From Cupriavidus consociatus (GTDB lineage: Bacteria; Pseudomonadota; Gammaproteobacteria; Burkholderiales; Burkholderiaceae): a stretch of DNA of 64,000 bases. Below are positions 45,126 to 56,196 of this stretch, piece by piece. The notes under the pieces are model-generated. The model made no database searches, had not been told where the DNA came from, and saw only the letters and a program-made list of their open reading frames with translations. Each line of letters begins with the position of its first letter. Positions within the stretch are counted from its first letter, which is position 1. Location: the NCBI RefSeq assembly GCF_017814975.1, contig NZ_JAGIQA010000013.1, forward strand, positions 165,911 through 229,910, in the 5' to 3' direction. The position numbers and the translations under genes were made by a program.

Positions 45126-45968
45126 ATGACTGTTGCCACGCCACCCGCCGAAACGCACCGCGTCCATGCCGACGGCGCCGAGCTTTACGTGCGCATCGAC
45201 GGCACCGACGGACCTTGGGTGGTCCTGGCCCATGCACTGGCCGCCAGCCATGCGCTGTGGGACCAGACCGCCGCCCACCTGGCGTCGCGCTACCGCGTGG
45301 TGCGCCCCGACCTGCGCGGGCATGGCGGCAGCGAGGCGCCGCTCGGGCCCTATACCATGACGCGGCTGGCCGACGACGTGATCGCGGTGATGGACTCGCT
45401 GGAAATCCCGCAGGCCCATTTCTGCGGAATTTCGGTCGGCGGCATGATCGGGCAGACGCTGGGGCTGCGCCATCCGGAACGGCTGCTGTCGCTGGCGCTG
45501 GTCGCCACCAACAGCCAGACCCCGATGGAAGCCCACCCGATGTGGCACAACCGCATCGGCCAGGCCGAGGCCCATGGCATGGTCGGAATGGCCCATGCCA
45601 CGCTGGAGCGCTGGCTGACGCCGGAATTCCGCGCCGCGCATCCCGATGAGGTCGCGCGCATCCACGCCATGCTGGTGGCCACGCCGGTGCGCGGCTACGT
45701 GGGCGTGGCCGAGGCAATCATGGCTTTCGATCTCGCCGGCGCGCTTTCCCGCATCCATTGTCCTACGCTGGTAGTAGCAGGAGAGAACGATCAGGGCGCG
45801 ACCGTGGCGATGGCGCAGAGCATTGCGGCCGCCATCCGAGGCGCCCGGCTGGAAGTGATGCCGCAGGCGGCGCACCTGGTGCACGTGGAGCAGCCCGAAC
45901 GCTTCCACGCGGCGCTGGACGCGTTCCTTGGCAATGCGGCGTGCGGCGGCCAGTGCGACGTTCCGTGA
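45126..45968 (+). CDS. Alpha/beta hydrolase, 3-oxoadipate enol-lactonase-like
   Basis: A 280-residue alpha/beta hydrolase close to PcaD. The core order is LAHALAASHALWDQTAAHLASRYRVVRPDLRGHGGSEAP, nucleophile S103 (CGISVGGMIGQ), acid in VAGENDQGA, and His in AAHLVHVEQPERF. The ATG at 45126 has CAGGAG upstream. PcaD hydrolyses 3-oxoadipate enol-lactone in the protocatechuate branch, but no other pca genes are here, so a related lactone or ester is equally possible. Confidence 0.8.
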   Translation: MTVATPPAETHRVHADGAELYVRIDGTDGPWVVLAHALAASHALWDQTAAHLASRYRVVRPDLRGHGGSEAPLGPYTMTRLADDVIAVMDSLEIPQAHFCGISVGGMIGQTLGLRHPERLLSLALVATNSQTPMEAHPMWHNRIGQAEAHGMVGMAHATLERWLTPEFRAAHPDEVARIHAMLVATPVRGYVGVAEAIMAFDLAGALSRIHCPTLVVAGENDQGATVAMAQSIAAAIRGARLEVMPQAAHLVHVEQPERFHAALDAFLGNAACGGQCDVP

Positions 45969-46203
45969 CAGGCAACACACTGATGCGCCTGGCTCAAGAA
46001 ACTTGTTGCAAAGGACGATGCCCAATCTATGCAGGCAGCAATGACGTGGCAACGCAGTGACCGGCTAAATCCTGTAACGCCTTGATTTCGCGCGGGTCAC
46101 CCCAAGTTTGAAGGTAAAGCCGCGGCGCCCCCCTCACGGCAACATCGACGAGGCAAGAATCACAAGGGCATGCCGCCCAACCATGACGCCCAGGAGGTGT
46201 GCC

Positions 46204-46461
46204 ATGCAAATGATCTACAACAGCGACAATTACTGCATCGTCGAGTTCGGTGCGGATGTCGAGCAAGCGCCGCTCGAATTCGGCGGCTATGAAATCGTCG
46301 ACAAGAACCTGAAGCGCGAGATTTTCCTTGGCGGGCATCTGGCTGAAAGCTTTCGCGCTGACGTCAAGCGCCTGATCGAGAGCGAGCCATCCGTCGAAGA
46401 GGTCGATGACTTCCTCGCCAAGTTTGATAACGTGATGACGCATCCTCTGGTCATGCACTGA
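46204..46461 (+). CDS. DUF3567 family protein
   Basis: An 85-residue protein of a small family confined mainly to Burkholderiales, with no assigned role. The conserved start MQMIYNSDNYCIVEFG and end VEEVDDFLAKFDNVMTHPLVMH are clear. AGGAGGTG lies just before the ATG at 46204, which fixes the start; an upstream ATG at 46108 would add an unrelated 32 residues. It is a single-gene unit with a terminator downstream. Confidence 0.82.
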   Translation: MQMIYNSDNYCIVEFGADVEQAPLEFGGYEIVDKNLKREIFLGGHLAESFRADVKRLIESEPSVEEVDDFLAKFDNVMTHPLVMH

Positions 46462-46506
46462 GCGGCTTTCCATGGCCGCCGGCCGCGGCCGGCGGCATTG
46501 GCATCG

Positions 46507-46529
46507 CGCCCGCCTCGGCGGGCGTTTTT
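46507..46529 (+). terminator. Terminator of the DUF3567 gene
   Basis: CGCCCGCC pairs with GGCGGGCG with a very short loop, then TTTTTA. It lies 46 bases after the stop and just before the convergent rhodanese gene. Confidence 0.85.
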
Positions 46530-46546
46530 ATTGCGTGGCTGGCTGT

Positions 46547-46939
46547 TCAGTACTGCTCCCAGGGCAACCCGTCGTGGCGCCAGCCGTTGAGCGTATTGCG
46601 GTGGCGCTGGCCGTCGAGGTCGCCCTCGAAACCGTGCAACACGTTGTAGACGTTGGCAAAGCCCGCGCCCTCCAGCGCCCGAGCCGCCGCCGTCGAACGG
46701 TTGCCGCTGCGGCAGATCAGCAGTACCGGCCGCGCCGACACATGCCCGGCCAGCTTCTTCACCATCTGTACGAAATGCGGATTGACCTCCCAGTCCGGGC
46801 CGTCGTTCCAGGGGACGTTATGCGCACCCCTGGGATGGCCGACGAAGAGGTATTCCATCTCGCTGCGGCAGTCGATGAACAGCGTGTCGGGCGATTGCGC
46901 CAGCAAGTCGTTGGCGTCGGCAGGGGACAGGTGTTGCAT
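46547..46939 (-). CDS. Rhodanese-domain protein
   Basis: A 130-residue single-domain rhodanese. Active-site cysteine C76 lies in the loop CRSGNRS (LLICRSGNRSTAAARALEGAG). FIDCRSEMEYLFVGHPRGAHNVPWND is the conserved N-terminal region. The ATG at 46939 is preferred because the upstream in-frame region has no similarity. Sulfurtransferase activity is likely; the acceptor is unknown. It is divergent from the methionine synthase genes, but nothing else links it to them. Confidence 0.88.
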   Translation of the reverse strand: MQHLSPADANDLLAQSPDTLFIDCRSEMEYLFVGHPRGAHNVPWNDGPDWEVNPHFVQMVKKLAGHVSARPVLLICRSGNRSTAAARALEGAGFANVYNVLHGFEGDLDGQRHRNTLNGWRHDGLPWEQY

Positions 46940-47044
46940 GGTCGGCGGGGACAAAGGACGCGGAATGGCCGGAATGGTGACGGTTACGCCTCTCAGTGTA
47001 GGCGGCCATCGACCCGACAGGCAACCGCAAGGCCTTGATACACC

Positions 47045-47053
47045 TGATAAAAT
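47045..47053 (+). promoter_or_regulatory. Extended -10 promoter candidate for metH
   Basis: TGATAAAAT (TG-n-TAAAAT) preceded by CACC. The same 13 bases CACCTGATAAAAT occur before argS (56034-56046), supporting a real promoter element. Transcription would begin about 75 bases before the ATG at 47134. No riboswitch-like sequence was recognised in the leader. Confidence 0.55.
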
Positions 47054-47133
47054 CGCACTTCTTTGGCCATCGGCCACAGCAGCGCCCGCCGCCGATCGAG
47101 ATCGCGCCGGCCGCCTTTCCAGAGTTCCCCGCC

Positions 47134-48195
47134 ATGAGTGCCCCTGAATCCCGCGCGGCTGCACCGCGCCCCTATACCCGGGCCGCCGAACTGCCCCGGC
47201 TGCTGCAAGAACGCATCCTGATCCTGGATGGCGCCATGGGCACCATGATCCAGCGCTACAAGCTGACCGAGGCCGACTACCGCGGCGAGCGCTTCGCCGA
47301 ACACAAGGTGGACGTGAAGGGCAACAACGAACTGCTGCTGCTGACGCGCCCGCAGGTCATCAGCGAGATCCACGAGCAATACCTTGCCGCGGGTGCCGAC
47401 CTGATCGAGACCAATACGTTCGGCGCCACCCGCGTGGCGCAGGAAGACTACAAGATGGCGGAGCTGGCGTACGAGATGAACGTCGAGGCCGCGCGCCTGG
47501 CGCGCGCCGCCTGCGACAAGTACAGCACGCCCGACAAGCCGCGCTTCGTCGCCGGTGCCTTCGGCCCGACGCCCAAGACCGCCAGCATCTCGCCCGACGT
47601 GAACGACCCCGGCGCGCGCAACGTCACCTTCGAGGAGCTGCGCCAGTCCTACTACGAGCAGGGCAAGGCGCTGCTCGAAGGCGGTGCCGACGTGTTCCTG
47701 GTCGAGACCATCTTCGACACGCTCAATGCCAAGGCCGCGCTGTTCGCGATCGACCAGCTGTTCGAGGACACCGGCGAACGCGTGCCGGTGATGATCTCCG
47801 GCACCGTGACCGATGCCTCGGGCCGCATCCTGTCCGGACAGACCGTGGAGGCATTCTGGAACAGCCTGCGCCACGCCCGGCCGGTCACCTTCGGCCTGAA
47901 CTGCGCGCTGGGCGCCACGCTGATGCGCCCGTATATCGCCGAGCTGGCCAAGATCTGCGACGCCGCGGTGTCGTGCTACCCGAACGCGGGTTTGCCGAAC
48001 CCCATGAGCGATACGGGTTTCGACGAAACGCCGGAAGTCACGTCATCGCTGGTGGAGGAGTTCGCCGCTTCCGGGCTGGTGAACCTGGTGGGCGGCTGCT
48101 GCGGCACCACGCCCGAGCACATCGCCGCCATCGCCCAGCGCGTGGCCGACAAGAAACCCCGCACCTGGCCCGGCCAGTACCGCGACGCCGCCTGA
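47134..48195 (+). CDS. metH1: Methionine synthase, homocysteine-binding module (separate chain)
   Basis: A 353-residue protein equivalent to the N-terminal homocysteine-binding module of cobalamin-dependent methionine synthase. [39 protein letters not shown] and [14 protein letters not shown] are typical. The zinc-binding cysteines are in FGLNCALGA and [11 protein letters not shown]. The remaining modules are encoded by the next gene, 16 bases downstream, so the enzyme is a split MetH. The ATG at 47134 gives the normal start. This split arrangement is known in Betaproteobacteria. Confidence 0.92.
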   Translation: MSAPESRAAAPRPYTRAAELPRLLQERILILDGAMGTMIQRYKLTEADYRGERFAEHKVDVKGNNELLLLTRPQVISEIHEQYLAAGADLIETNTFGATRVAQEDYKMAELAYEMNVEAARLARAACDKYSTPDKPRFVAGAFGPTPKTASISPDVNDPGARNVTFEELRQSYYEQGKALLEGGADVFLVETIFDTLNAKAALFAIDQLFEDTGERVPVMISGTVTDASGRILSGQTVEAFWNSLRHARPVTFGLNCALGATLMRPYIAELAKICDAAVSCYPNAGLPNPMSDTGFDETPEVTSSLVEEFAASGLVNLVGGCCGTTPEHIAAIAQRVADKKPRTWPGQYRDAA

Positions 48196-48211
48196 GCCGG
48201 AGCCCGAGAAC

Positions 48212-50959
<2,748 letters not shown>

Positions 50960-51224
50960 CGGGTTGCGACGGCAGGGCGCCGGCCAAAGCCGCGCGACCC
51001 TGCCGCCAGCCCGTTGATGCCACAGGGAATTTCCTTGCACGAGGGCTTGCCGACCCGGCTGCGGCGGCGTATCCGGCGCCTCACAACTCCTTACAGAGCC
51101 TTTCAATCCCTCACAGACCGGCGCCGGTGCGCTCCCTAGACTGAGGGCTCGATTCACGCAAACACCAGCGCGTGAACACCGCGACGAATGTTTCGCCGCG
51201 GGGCATCCTGAAAGGAGTCTGTCC

Positions 51225-51668
51225 ATGAAGAAACTGCTGCTCTCCCTGTCCGCCCTGTCGATCGCCGCCGCTTCCTCGCTGGCCATGGCACAAGGTACTG
51301 GTGTGGGCGCCGGCGCTAAGGCCGACGTCGGCGCATCGGTAACCGCCCCGGCGCCCTCTGCCGCTACGCAGGGTGCGTTGAATACCGCGGGTAGCGCGGC
51401 CACCGGCGCCACCAGCGCCGCCGAGAAGGGCCTGTCGACCGCGGGCGCGGCAACCGACAAGGGCATGTCGGCAGCGGGCACTGCAGCTGACAAGGGGCTG
51501 TCCACCGCCGGCGCGGCGGTCGAGAAGGGTGCCAGCAAGTCGGCCGATGCCAAGGCCGAAGCCGGCAGCAAGGCCAAGCACGACAAGCACACCACCAAGT
51601 CGGCCAAGAAGTCCAAGGCAGATGCCAGCGTCGGCGCGGGCGCCGAGGCGGGCGCCAAGGTGCAGTAA
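51225..51668 (+). CDS. Secreted protein with 11-residue repeats
   Basis: A 147-residue protein with a signal peptide (MKKLLLSLSALSIAAASSLAMA, cleaved before QG). Residues 67-110 form four consecutive 11-mers: EKGLSTAGAAT, DKGMSAAGTAA, DKGLSTAGAAV and EKGASKSADAK, with a weaker earlier copy at 49-59. The 11-residue period with E/D-K-G at the start resembles amphipathic helices of LEA-type, apolipoprotein or synuclein proteins, which is an analogy only. The C-terminal third is Lys/Ala-rich. No family is recognised. GGAG lies before the ATG, and a strong terminator follows. Confidence 0.7.
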   Translation: MKKLLLSLSALSIAAASSLAMAQGTGVGAGAKADVGASVTAPAPSAATQGALNTAGSAATGATSAAEKGLSTAGAATDKGMSAAGTAADKGLSTAGAAVEKGASKSADAKAEAGSKAKHDKHTTKSAKKSKADASVGAGAEAGAKVQ

Positions 51669-51728
51669 GCTCGCCGCCAGCCGGCACTGGCGCGCAGGCC
51701 CCGAGATTCACAGGGCCTGACGCGCCGC

Positions 51729-51769
51729 AGCAAAGCGGGACGGACTCCAGGCCGTCCCGCTTTGCTTTT
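51729..51769 (+). terminator. Terminator of the 11-mer repeat protein gene
   Basis: A perfect 15-bp stem, AGCAAAGCGGGACGG (51729-51743), and its complement (51752-51766), then TTTG. It lies 60 bases after the stop. Confidence 0.9.
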
Positions 51770-51840
51770 GTACGCCATGCCTCGTACCGTTGAGCCACGG
51801 GACCCTCCATGTGCGCTCTACGCGTTGTGGCCGCGCGTCA

Positions 51841-51886
51841 TGTCAGCCTGACACCGACAGCCCGCGCGCCCGGCCGGCACTACAAT
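51841..51886 (+). promoter_or_regulatory. Palindrome and -10 candidate of the NarL-type regulator gene
   Basis: TGTCAG-C-CTGACA (51841-51853) is a perfect palindrome. TACAAT follows at 51881-51886, a good -10 with a start about 70 bases before the ATG at 51965. The palindrome lies upstream, at about -40 to -52 from the start, an activator-like position. No -35 is clear. Confidence 0.5.
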
Positions 51887-51964
51887 GACAGCAACGCAAG
51901 CGGTTCCGCCTGCACCCGACTGCACCGGGCAATGTGCCGGTCCGTTCAACCCGTGGAGCCCCAC

Positions 51965-52597
51965 ATGATCCGCGTCCTGATCGCTGACGATCACGAGATT
52001 GTGCGTGCCGGGCTGCGACAGTTCATTTCCGACGAGCCCGATATCCAGGTCACTGGCGAAGCCGCCAGCGGCGACGAAGTCATGGCTCAGCTGCGCGACG
52101 CCGAATTCGATGTGCTGGTACTGGATATCTCGATGCCAGACCGCAACGGCATCGACGTGCTCAAGCTGATCCGGCAACGCAAGCCTGATTTGCCGGTGCT
52201 GATCCTGTCCACTTACCCCGAGGACCAGTACGCCATCAACCTGATCCGCGCCGGCGCTTCCGGCTACCTGACCAAGGAAAGCGCGCCCGATGATCTCGTC
52301 AAGGCCATCCGCACGGTGGCGCAGGGACGTCGCTATGTCAGCGCCACGGTGGCCGACCTCCTGATCGGCGGGCTCGACAAGCCGACCGAGCAGCCGGTGC
52401 ACCAGATGCTGTCCGAGCGCGAGTTCCAGATCTTCTGCAAGCTCTCGCGCGGGCAGTCGGTGTCGGTGATCGCCGACGAGTTGTTTCTCAGCGTCAAGAC
52501 CGTCAGTACCTATCGTTCCCGCATCCTGGAGAAAATGGGCATGAAGACCAACGCGGACCTGACTTACTACGCCATCAAGAACGGCCTGGTCGAGTAG
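51965..52597 (+). CDS. NarL/FixJ-family response regulator
   Basis: A 210-residue regulator: receiver (about 1-120) with D8/D9, phospho-acceptor D54 (LVLDISMPDRNG) and K104 (YLTKESAPDD), then a LuxR-type HTH (about 146-208, LSEREFQIFCKLSRGQSVSVIADELFLSVKTVSTYRSRILEKMG). The ATG at 51965 begins the receiver. The convergent CHASE3 kinase at 53122-54525 is of the HisKA_3 class that normally pairs with NarL-type regulators, so they are probable partners. Confidence 0.93.
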   Translation: MIRVLIADDHEIVRAGLRQFISDEPDIQVTGEAASGDEVMAQLRDAEFDVLVLDISMPDRNGIDVLKLIRQRKPDLPVLILSTYPEDQYAINLIRAGASGYLTKESAPDDLVKAIRTVAQGRRYVSATVADLLIGGLDKPTEQPVHQMLSEREFQIFCKLSRGQSVSVIADELFLSVKTVSTYRSRILEKMGMKTNADLTYYAIKNGLVE

Positions 52598-52664
52598 CGG
52601 CACGCCGCGGGCCGCATCGCGGCCTGCGGTCGGATCGCACCGGACCGGGCCCGCAAACCAGAAC

Positions 52665-53072
52665 ATGTCGGAGCAGGCTTCGAACACTTCCTACCGGGCG
52701 CTGAGCATACTGCTGATCGAAGACTCGGCGGTCCTGCGAGGCATGCTGCTCGAATATCTGAAGGATTTCCCGTTTATCGAGAATGTGGACTGGGCCGACA
52801 CCGAAGCCATGGCCCTGCGCCTGCTTGATGCCGGCAAGTACGACGTCGCGATCGTCGACCTGCAGCTGCGCCAGGGCAACGGCATCAACGTGCTGCGTGC
52901 AATGCAGCGCAAAGGCACCGACACCGTGCGCATTGTCTATACCAACCACGCCCAGGTGCAGATGTACCGCAGCCAGTGCGCCGCGGCGGGCGCCGATTAT
53001 TTCTTCGACAAGTCGCTGGAGCTGGAACAGGTGTTCCGCGTGATCGAGGAACACGCTGCGATGTCGTCCTGA
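52665..53072 (+). CDS. Stand-alone receiver-domain response regulator
   Basis: A 135-residue CheY-like protein with no output domain. Residues E19/D20, D65 (AIVDLQLRQG), T93 and K116 (FDKSLEL) are intact, so it should accept phosphate. It could compete for or relay phosphate from the neighbouring kinase, or act as a phosphate sink. It is 67 bases after the NarL-type regulator and on the same strand, so probably co-transcribed. Confidence 0.9.
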   Translation: MSEQASNTSYRALSILLIEDSAVLRGMLLEYLKDFPFIENVDWADTEAMALRLLDAGKYDVAIVDLQLRQGNGINVLRAMQRKGTDTVRIVYTNHAQVQMYRSQCAAAGADYFFDKSLELEQVFRVIEEHAAMSS

Positions 53073-53121
53073 TCCTCCAGGCCCCCCTCAGGCCAGCACA
53101 GCACCCCTCAGGCAGCACGCA

Positions 53122-54525
53122 TCAGGCGCGCGCAGGCTCCTCGCCTTCGGGCTCTTCCGCCGGCGCCAGCACCGATGCCGTCAGCGGCACCTCGATGTGG
53201 ATGCGCACGCCCGCGTGTGCCGACGAGTCGATCTGCATGCTGCCGCCCAGCGCGGTGACGCGCTGCTCCATGCCCAGCAGGCCGTGGTGGCCGGCGGTGC
53301 TGCCGGCGTCGAAGTCAGGCGGCAGGCCCTTGCCGTCGTCGCGCACGGTCAGCGTCAGCAGCTCGCCGCGGCACGCCAGGCAGACCTCGACGCGCTTGGC
53401 CTCGGAGTATTTGCTGGCGTTGGTCAGCGACTCCTGCACGATCCGGTACAGCGCGATCGCGGCTTCGTCGCGCAGCGCCGGCAGGTCCTCGGGCACGCTG
53501 ACGTCGGTTTCCCAGCCGTTGCGCGCGCCGACTTCCTCCACCAGCTGGCACACCGCGGCGCGCAGGCCGAGGTTGAGCAGCACGGTGGGGCGCAGGTCCT
53601 CGATCAGGCGGCGCTTGATCTGGATGCCCTGGTCGACGTGCAGCATCACACGCGTGAGGCGATCGGCGCCTTGCGGATGCGCCTCCTGGATCTGGCGCCG
53701 CACCCAGTGCAGGTCGAGCTTGATGGCGGTCAGGATCGCGCCCAGCTCGTCGTGCAGCTCGCGCGCCAGCCGGGTCTTCTCGTCTTCGGTGACGCGCTGG
53801 AGGTGGCCCGCCAGCGCCGACAGCTGGCGCGTGCGCGCACGCACCTTGCGGTCCAGCTTGGCGCTTTCCTCTTCCAGCTGGGCGCGCACCGCCTCGGCCA
53901 TGGACAGGCGCTTGGCGTGGCCCACGCCGACCGCGAGCAGAAGAATGATGTTGATCGCGGTCAGCAGGCCGATGCCATAGCGCGACAGCTGCACATCGTT
54001 CTCGGCGCCTTCCAGCCGGTGCGAGACCGAGCCCGCCTCGCGCGCCTGCAACTGGTCGAGCCCGCGGCGCGCGTTGTCCATGGTTTGCTTGCCGTAGTCG
54101 GTGCGGACCAGGTCCAGCGCCACTTCCAGGTCGCGCTTGCCGTAGACCAGCGTCAGCGCCATCTCGTTGAGCTTGCTGTTGATCAGCTTGGAGGTGTCGC
54201 CGAACATCTTCAGCCCCTCCGGGTCGTTGGCATAGTCCGCGCGGATCTGCGCCATCAGCTCGGCGATGCGCGGCAGCCCCTTGTAGTAGGGCTCGAGGTA
54301 GCTTTCCTTGCCCGTCAGCAGGAAGCCGCGCTGGCCAGCCTCGGCGTTGACCAGCTCGCCGTTGAGCGCGGCCAGCTCGGTCTGCACGCGCTGCGAGCGG
54401 ATCACGTCGGTATAACTCTCGCGCAGGCGGATATTGCCGGTCTCCGACGCCACCAGCACCGCCAGCGTCAGCACGATGCCGCCCGCGAGCAACAGCGTAT
54501 GAGGAAGAAATGACTGCTTGAACAT
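53122..54525 (-). CDS. CHASE3-type sensor histidine kinase (NarX/DegS class)
   Basis: A 467-residue membrane kinase. Two membrane segments (about 8-27 and 184-203) flank a CHASE3-like extracytoplasmic sensor (about 30-180, LVNAEAGQRGFLLTGKESYLEPYYKGL). A coiled coil leads to a HisKA_3 H-box with H258 (RLARELHDELGAILTAIKLDLHW). The ATPase has IVQESLTNASKYSEAKRVEV and DDGKGLPPDFDAGSTAGHHGLLGMEQRV. The signal is unknown. It converges on the regulator pair, with about 50 bases between, so it is a separate transcript in the same signalling group. Confidence 0.93.
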   Translation of the reverse strand: MFKQSFLPHTLLLAGGIVLTLAVLVASETGNIRLRESYTDVIRSQRVQTELAALNGELVNAEAGQRGFLLTGKESYLEPYYKGLPRIAELMAQIRADYANDPEGLKMFGDTSKLINSKLNEMALTLVYGKRDLEVALDLVRTDYGKQTMDNARRGLDQLQAREAGSVSHRLEGAENDVQLSRYGIGLLTAINIILLLAVGVGHAKRLSMAEAVRAQLEEESAKLDRKVRARTRQLSALAGHLQRVTEDEKTRLARELHDELGAILTAIKLDLHWVRRQIQEAHPQGADRLTRVMLHVDQGIQIKRRLIEDLRPTVLLNLGLRAAVCQLVEEVGARNGWETDVSVPEDLPALRDEAAIALYRIVQESLTNASKYSEAKRVEVCLACRGELLTLTVRDDGKGLPPDFDAGSTAGHHGLLGMEQRVTALGGSMQIDSSAHAGVRIHIEVPLTASVLAPAEEPEGEEPARA

Positions 54526-54810
54526 GGGGGCAGATTTCCTGTGGTTGGGGTGCGCTGCTTGCCCGTGCGGCGCCAGGGAGCGCTCATGGAATCACATCGA
54601 TCCGCATGGGTCAACCTTGATGCGTCGGACGTGCCGCACCCGTACTGCCATGGTGTAGGACTCGGCTGACAGCGGAATCGGCTCGCTGTCGGTATTGGCG
54701 CGGCGGCTGTCTTCCTACGATGAGGCTATGAGCTTGCACCTTGTGGCGCAAGTCTTCACTTGGGCCCCGGGCCTGTGCCGGCCCGGTCAGCCATCTTCGG
54801 GAGCCTAGCC

Positions 54811-54975
54811 ATGCTGCACTATGCACTCGTATTTTTTGTCATCGCCCTGATCGCGGCGATCTTCGGCTTCGGCGGTATCGCTGCCGGCGCCGTGGAAATC
54901 GCCAAGATCCTGTTCTTCATCTTCCTGGTCGTGGCACTGGTGGCCGCGGTGATGGGACTGGTCCGCAGGCGATAG
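54811..54975 (+). CDS. DUF1328 small membrane protein
   Basis: A 54-residue protein with two hydrophobic segments: [27 protein letters not shown] and [23 protein letters not shown], the typical DUF1328 (YtjA-like) form. Function unknown; homologues are often stress-induced. The ATG at 54811 is at the conserved start; an upstream ATG at 54760 gives a non-matching extension. The DUF883 gene follows 48 bases later. Confidence 0.88.
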   Translation: MLHYALVFFVIALIAAIFGFGGIAAGAVEIAKILFFIFLVVALVAAVMGLVRRR

Positions 54976-55023
54976 CGCCGGCCGGCGCCGGCTCCTGTGC
55001 CAATCGCAATCTGAGGAGACCCC

Positions 55024-55449
55024 ATGTTGACCCAGAACCCCAAAGTCCGGAAGGAACTGAATCACTTGTCCGATAGTGCCGACAGCGCCATCCGCCATAT
55101 CAAGCACGCCGCGCGCGACTCCCGCGACGCCGCCGCCCCGCTTTCCGGCGAGGTCAAGGGGCTGATCGCCCAGCTGGAGCACACCATCGAAGTGCTGGCG
55201 CGCGAAGGCTCGGCCGAGAGCCTGCGTGCCGGCCAGCGGCTGCGCGACCGTGCCAGCGAGATGGCGCACCGGCTGCGCGACCAGACCACCGACGGCATGA
55301 TGCGCGCCCGCGAACGGATGGACGGTGCGGTCGAACACTCGCGCCAGCGGGTCGTCGAATCGCCGCTCAAGGCAGTGGCGATCGCCGCTGCCATCGGTGC
55401 GCTGCTCGGTCTGCTGCTGGCCAACGGCCGCCACCACGAAGAAGAGTAG
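55024..55449 (+). CDS. DUF883 family protein (ElaB/YqjD-like)
   Basis: A 141-residue protein of the DUF883/ElaB/YqjD family, whose E. coli members anchor ribosomes to the inner membrane in stationary phase. A long helical region (about 10-110) precedes a C-terminal membrane segment (about 115-132, PLKAVAIAAAIGALLGLLLANG) with the typical RR-x-E end. GAGGAG lies before the ATG. It probably forms a stress-related unit with the DUF1328 gene. Confidence 0.88.
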   Translation: MLTQNPKVRKELNHLSDSADSAIRHIKHAARDSRDAAAPLSGEVKGLIAQLEHTIEVLAREGSAESLRAGQRLRDRASEMAHRLRDQTTDGMMRARERMDGAVEHSRQRVVESPLKAVAIAAAIGALLGLLLANGRHHEEE

Positions 55450-55522
55450 GCCTGGCGGCACCGGGCCCCGCGCAGCGGGGCCCCGGAAAGCATTCCCCCC
55501 TTTCCGGCGCCCTCGTCCGGAA

Positions 55523-55557
55523 GCCCGGCAACCCAACTCGGTGCCGGGCGTTTTTTT
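55523..55557 (+). terminator. Terminator of the DUF1328-DUF883 unit
   Basis: GCCCGGCA (55523-55530) pairs with TGCCGGGC (55542-55549) and is followed by seven Ts. It lies 73 bases after the stop. Confidence 0.92.
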
Positions 55558-55606
55558 GTGCGCGCCGCGCATGCCGCGGCGCGCCCGGGGCTGACCTGCC
55601 TTCGGG

Positions 55607-55930
55607 CTACACGCCCCACAGGACGTTGGTCCCTTCCCGCTGCGAGGCGCGCAGCATGTCCAGGAAAGGATAGGCGCGCTGCCCCAGGTGCAGCGGCTCG
55701 TCCTCGTCCTCGTCGGCTTCGGACTTGCCTTCCACGGCCGTGTCGGCCGGATGGCTGCGGCGTGCGTCGGCCACTGCCGCTTCCAGCTTCTGAATCGCGC
55801 GTGGCAGTTCTTCGACGGTGATCACCCCTCGTTCCCCGAGACGCTTGCCGATGATGCCCAGCAGCGTGATGGCCAGATCCTTCATCATGATCAGGTCTTG
55901 CGCAGCGTGGGATTTGAAGGTGATCAGCAT
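55607..55930 (-). CDS. DUF1840 family protein
   Basis: A 107-residue cytoplasmic protein of the DUF1840 family, common in Betaproteobacteria, with MLITFKSHAAQDLIMMKDLAITLLGIIGKRLGERGVIT at the start and LGQRAYPFLDMLRASQREGTNVLWG at the end. The middle has an acidic Asp/Glu run. Role unknown. The ATG at 55930 gives the family start. It is divergent from argS. Confidence 0.88.
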   Translation of the reverse strand: MLITFKSHAAQDLIMMKDLAITLLGIIGKRLGERGVITVEELPRAIQKLEAAVADARRSHPADTAVEGKSEADEDEDEPLHLGQRAYPFLDMLRASQREGTNVLWGV

Positions 55931-56037
55931 GGTGTGGTTTCCTTTTCCGGACATGCAGGGCACGGCGTTCCCCGGCGCGGGACGCCGCATGGATTGTGGC
56001 CCGGGGCCATCTTCGCGCATGATGTCAGCATAGCACC

Positions 56038-56046
56038 TGATAAAAT
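56038..56046 (+). promoter_or_regulatory. Extended -10 promoter candidate for argS
   Basis: TGATAAAAT preceded by CACC, identical over 13 bases to the element before metH1 (47041-47053). The predicted leader is about 145 bases. Confidence 0.5.
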
Positions 56047-56196
56047 TCCGCGTTCCCGATTCCAATGCCTGTTTCAATGCCTGTTGAGCGGCGCGGCGTA
56101 CCTTTGCCGTCACATGCCGCTTCGGGCGTTGGTGCCGCACGCTGGTGCCGCATTTACGCGGCGCCTGAATACTTGCCCACAGGGCTTCCGACATCC

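Noticed and set aside
46940..47133. Cobalamin or SAH riboswitch upstream of metH1
   Set aside because: I looked for B12-box and SAH-type conserved motifs and did not see them; the predicted leader is only about 80 bases.
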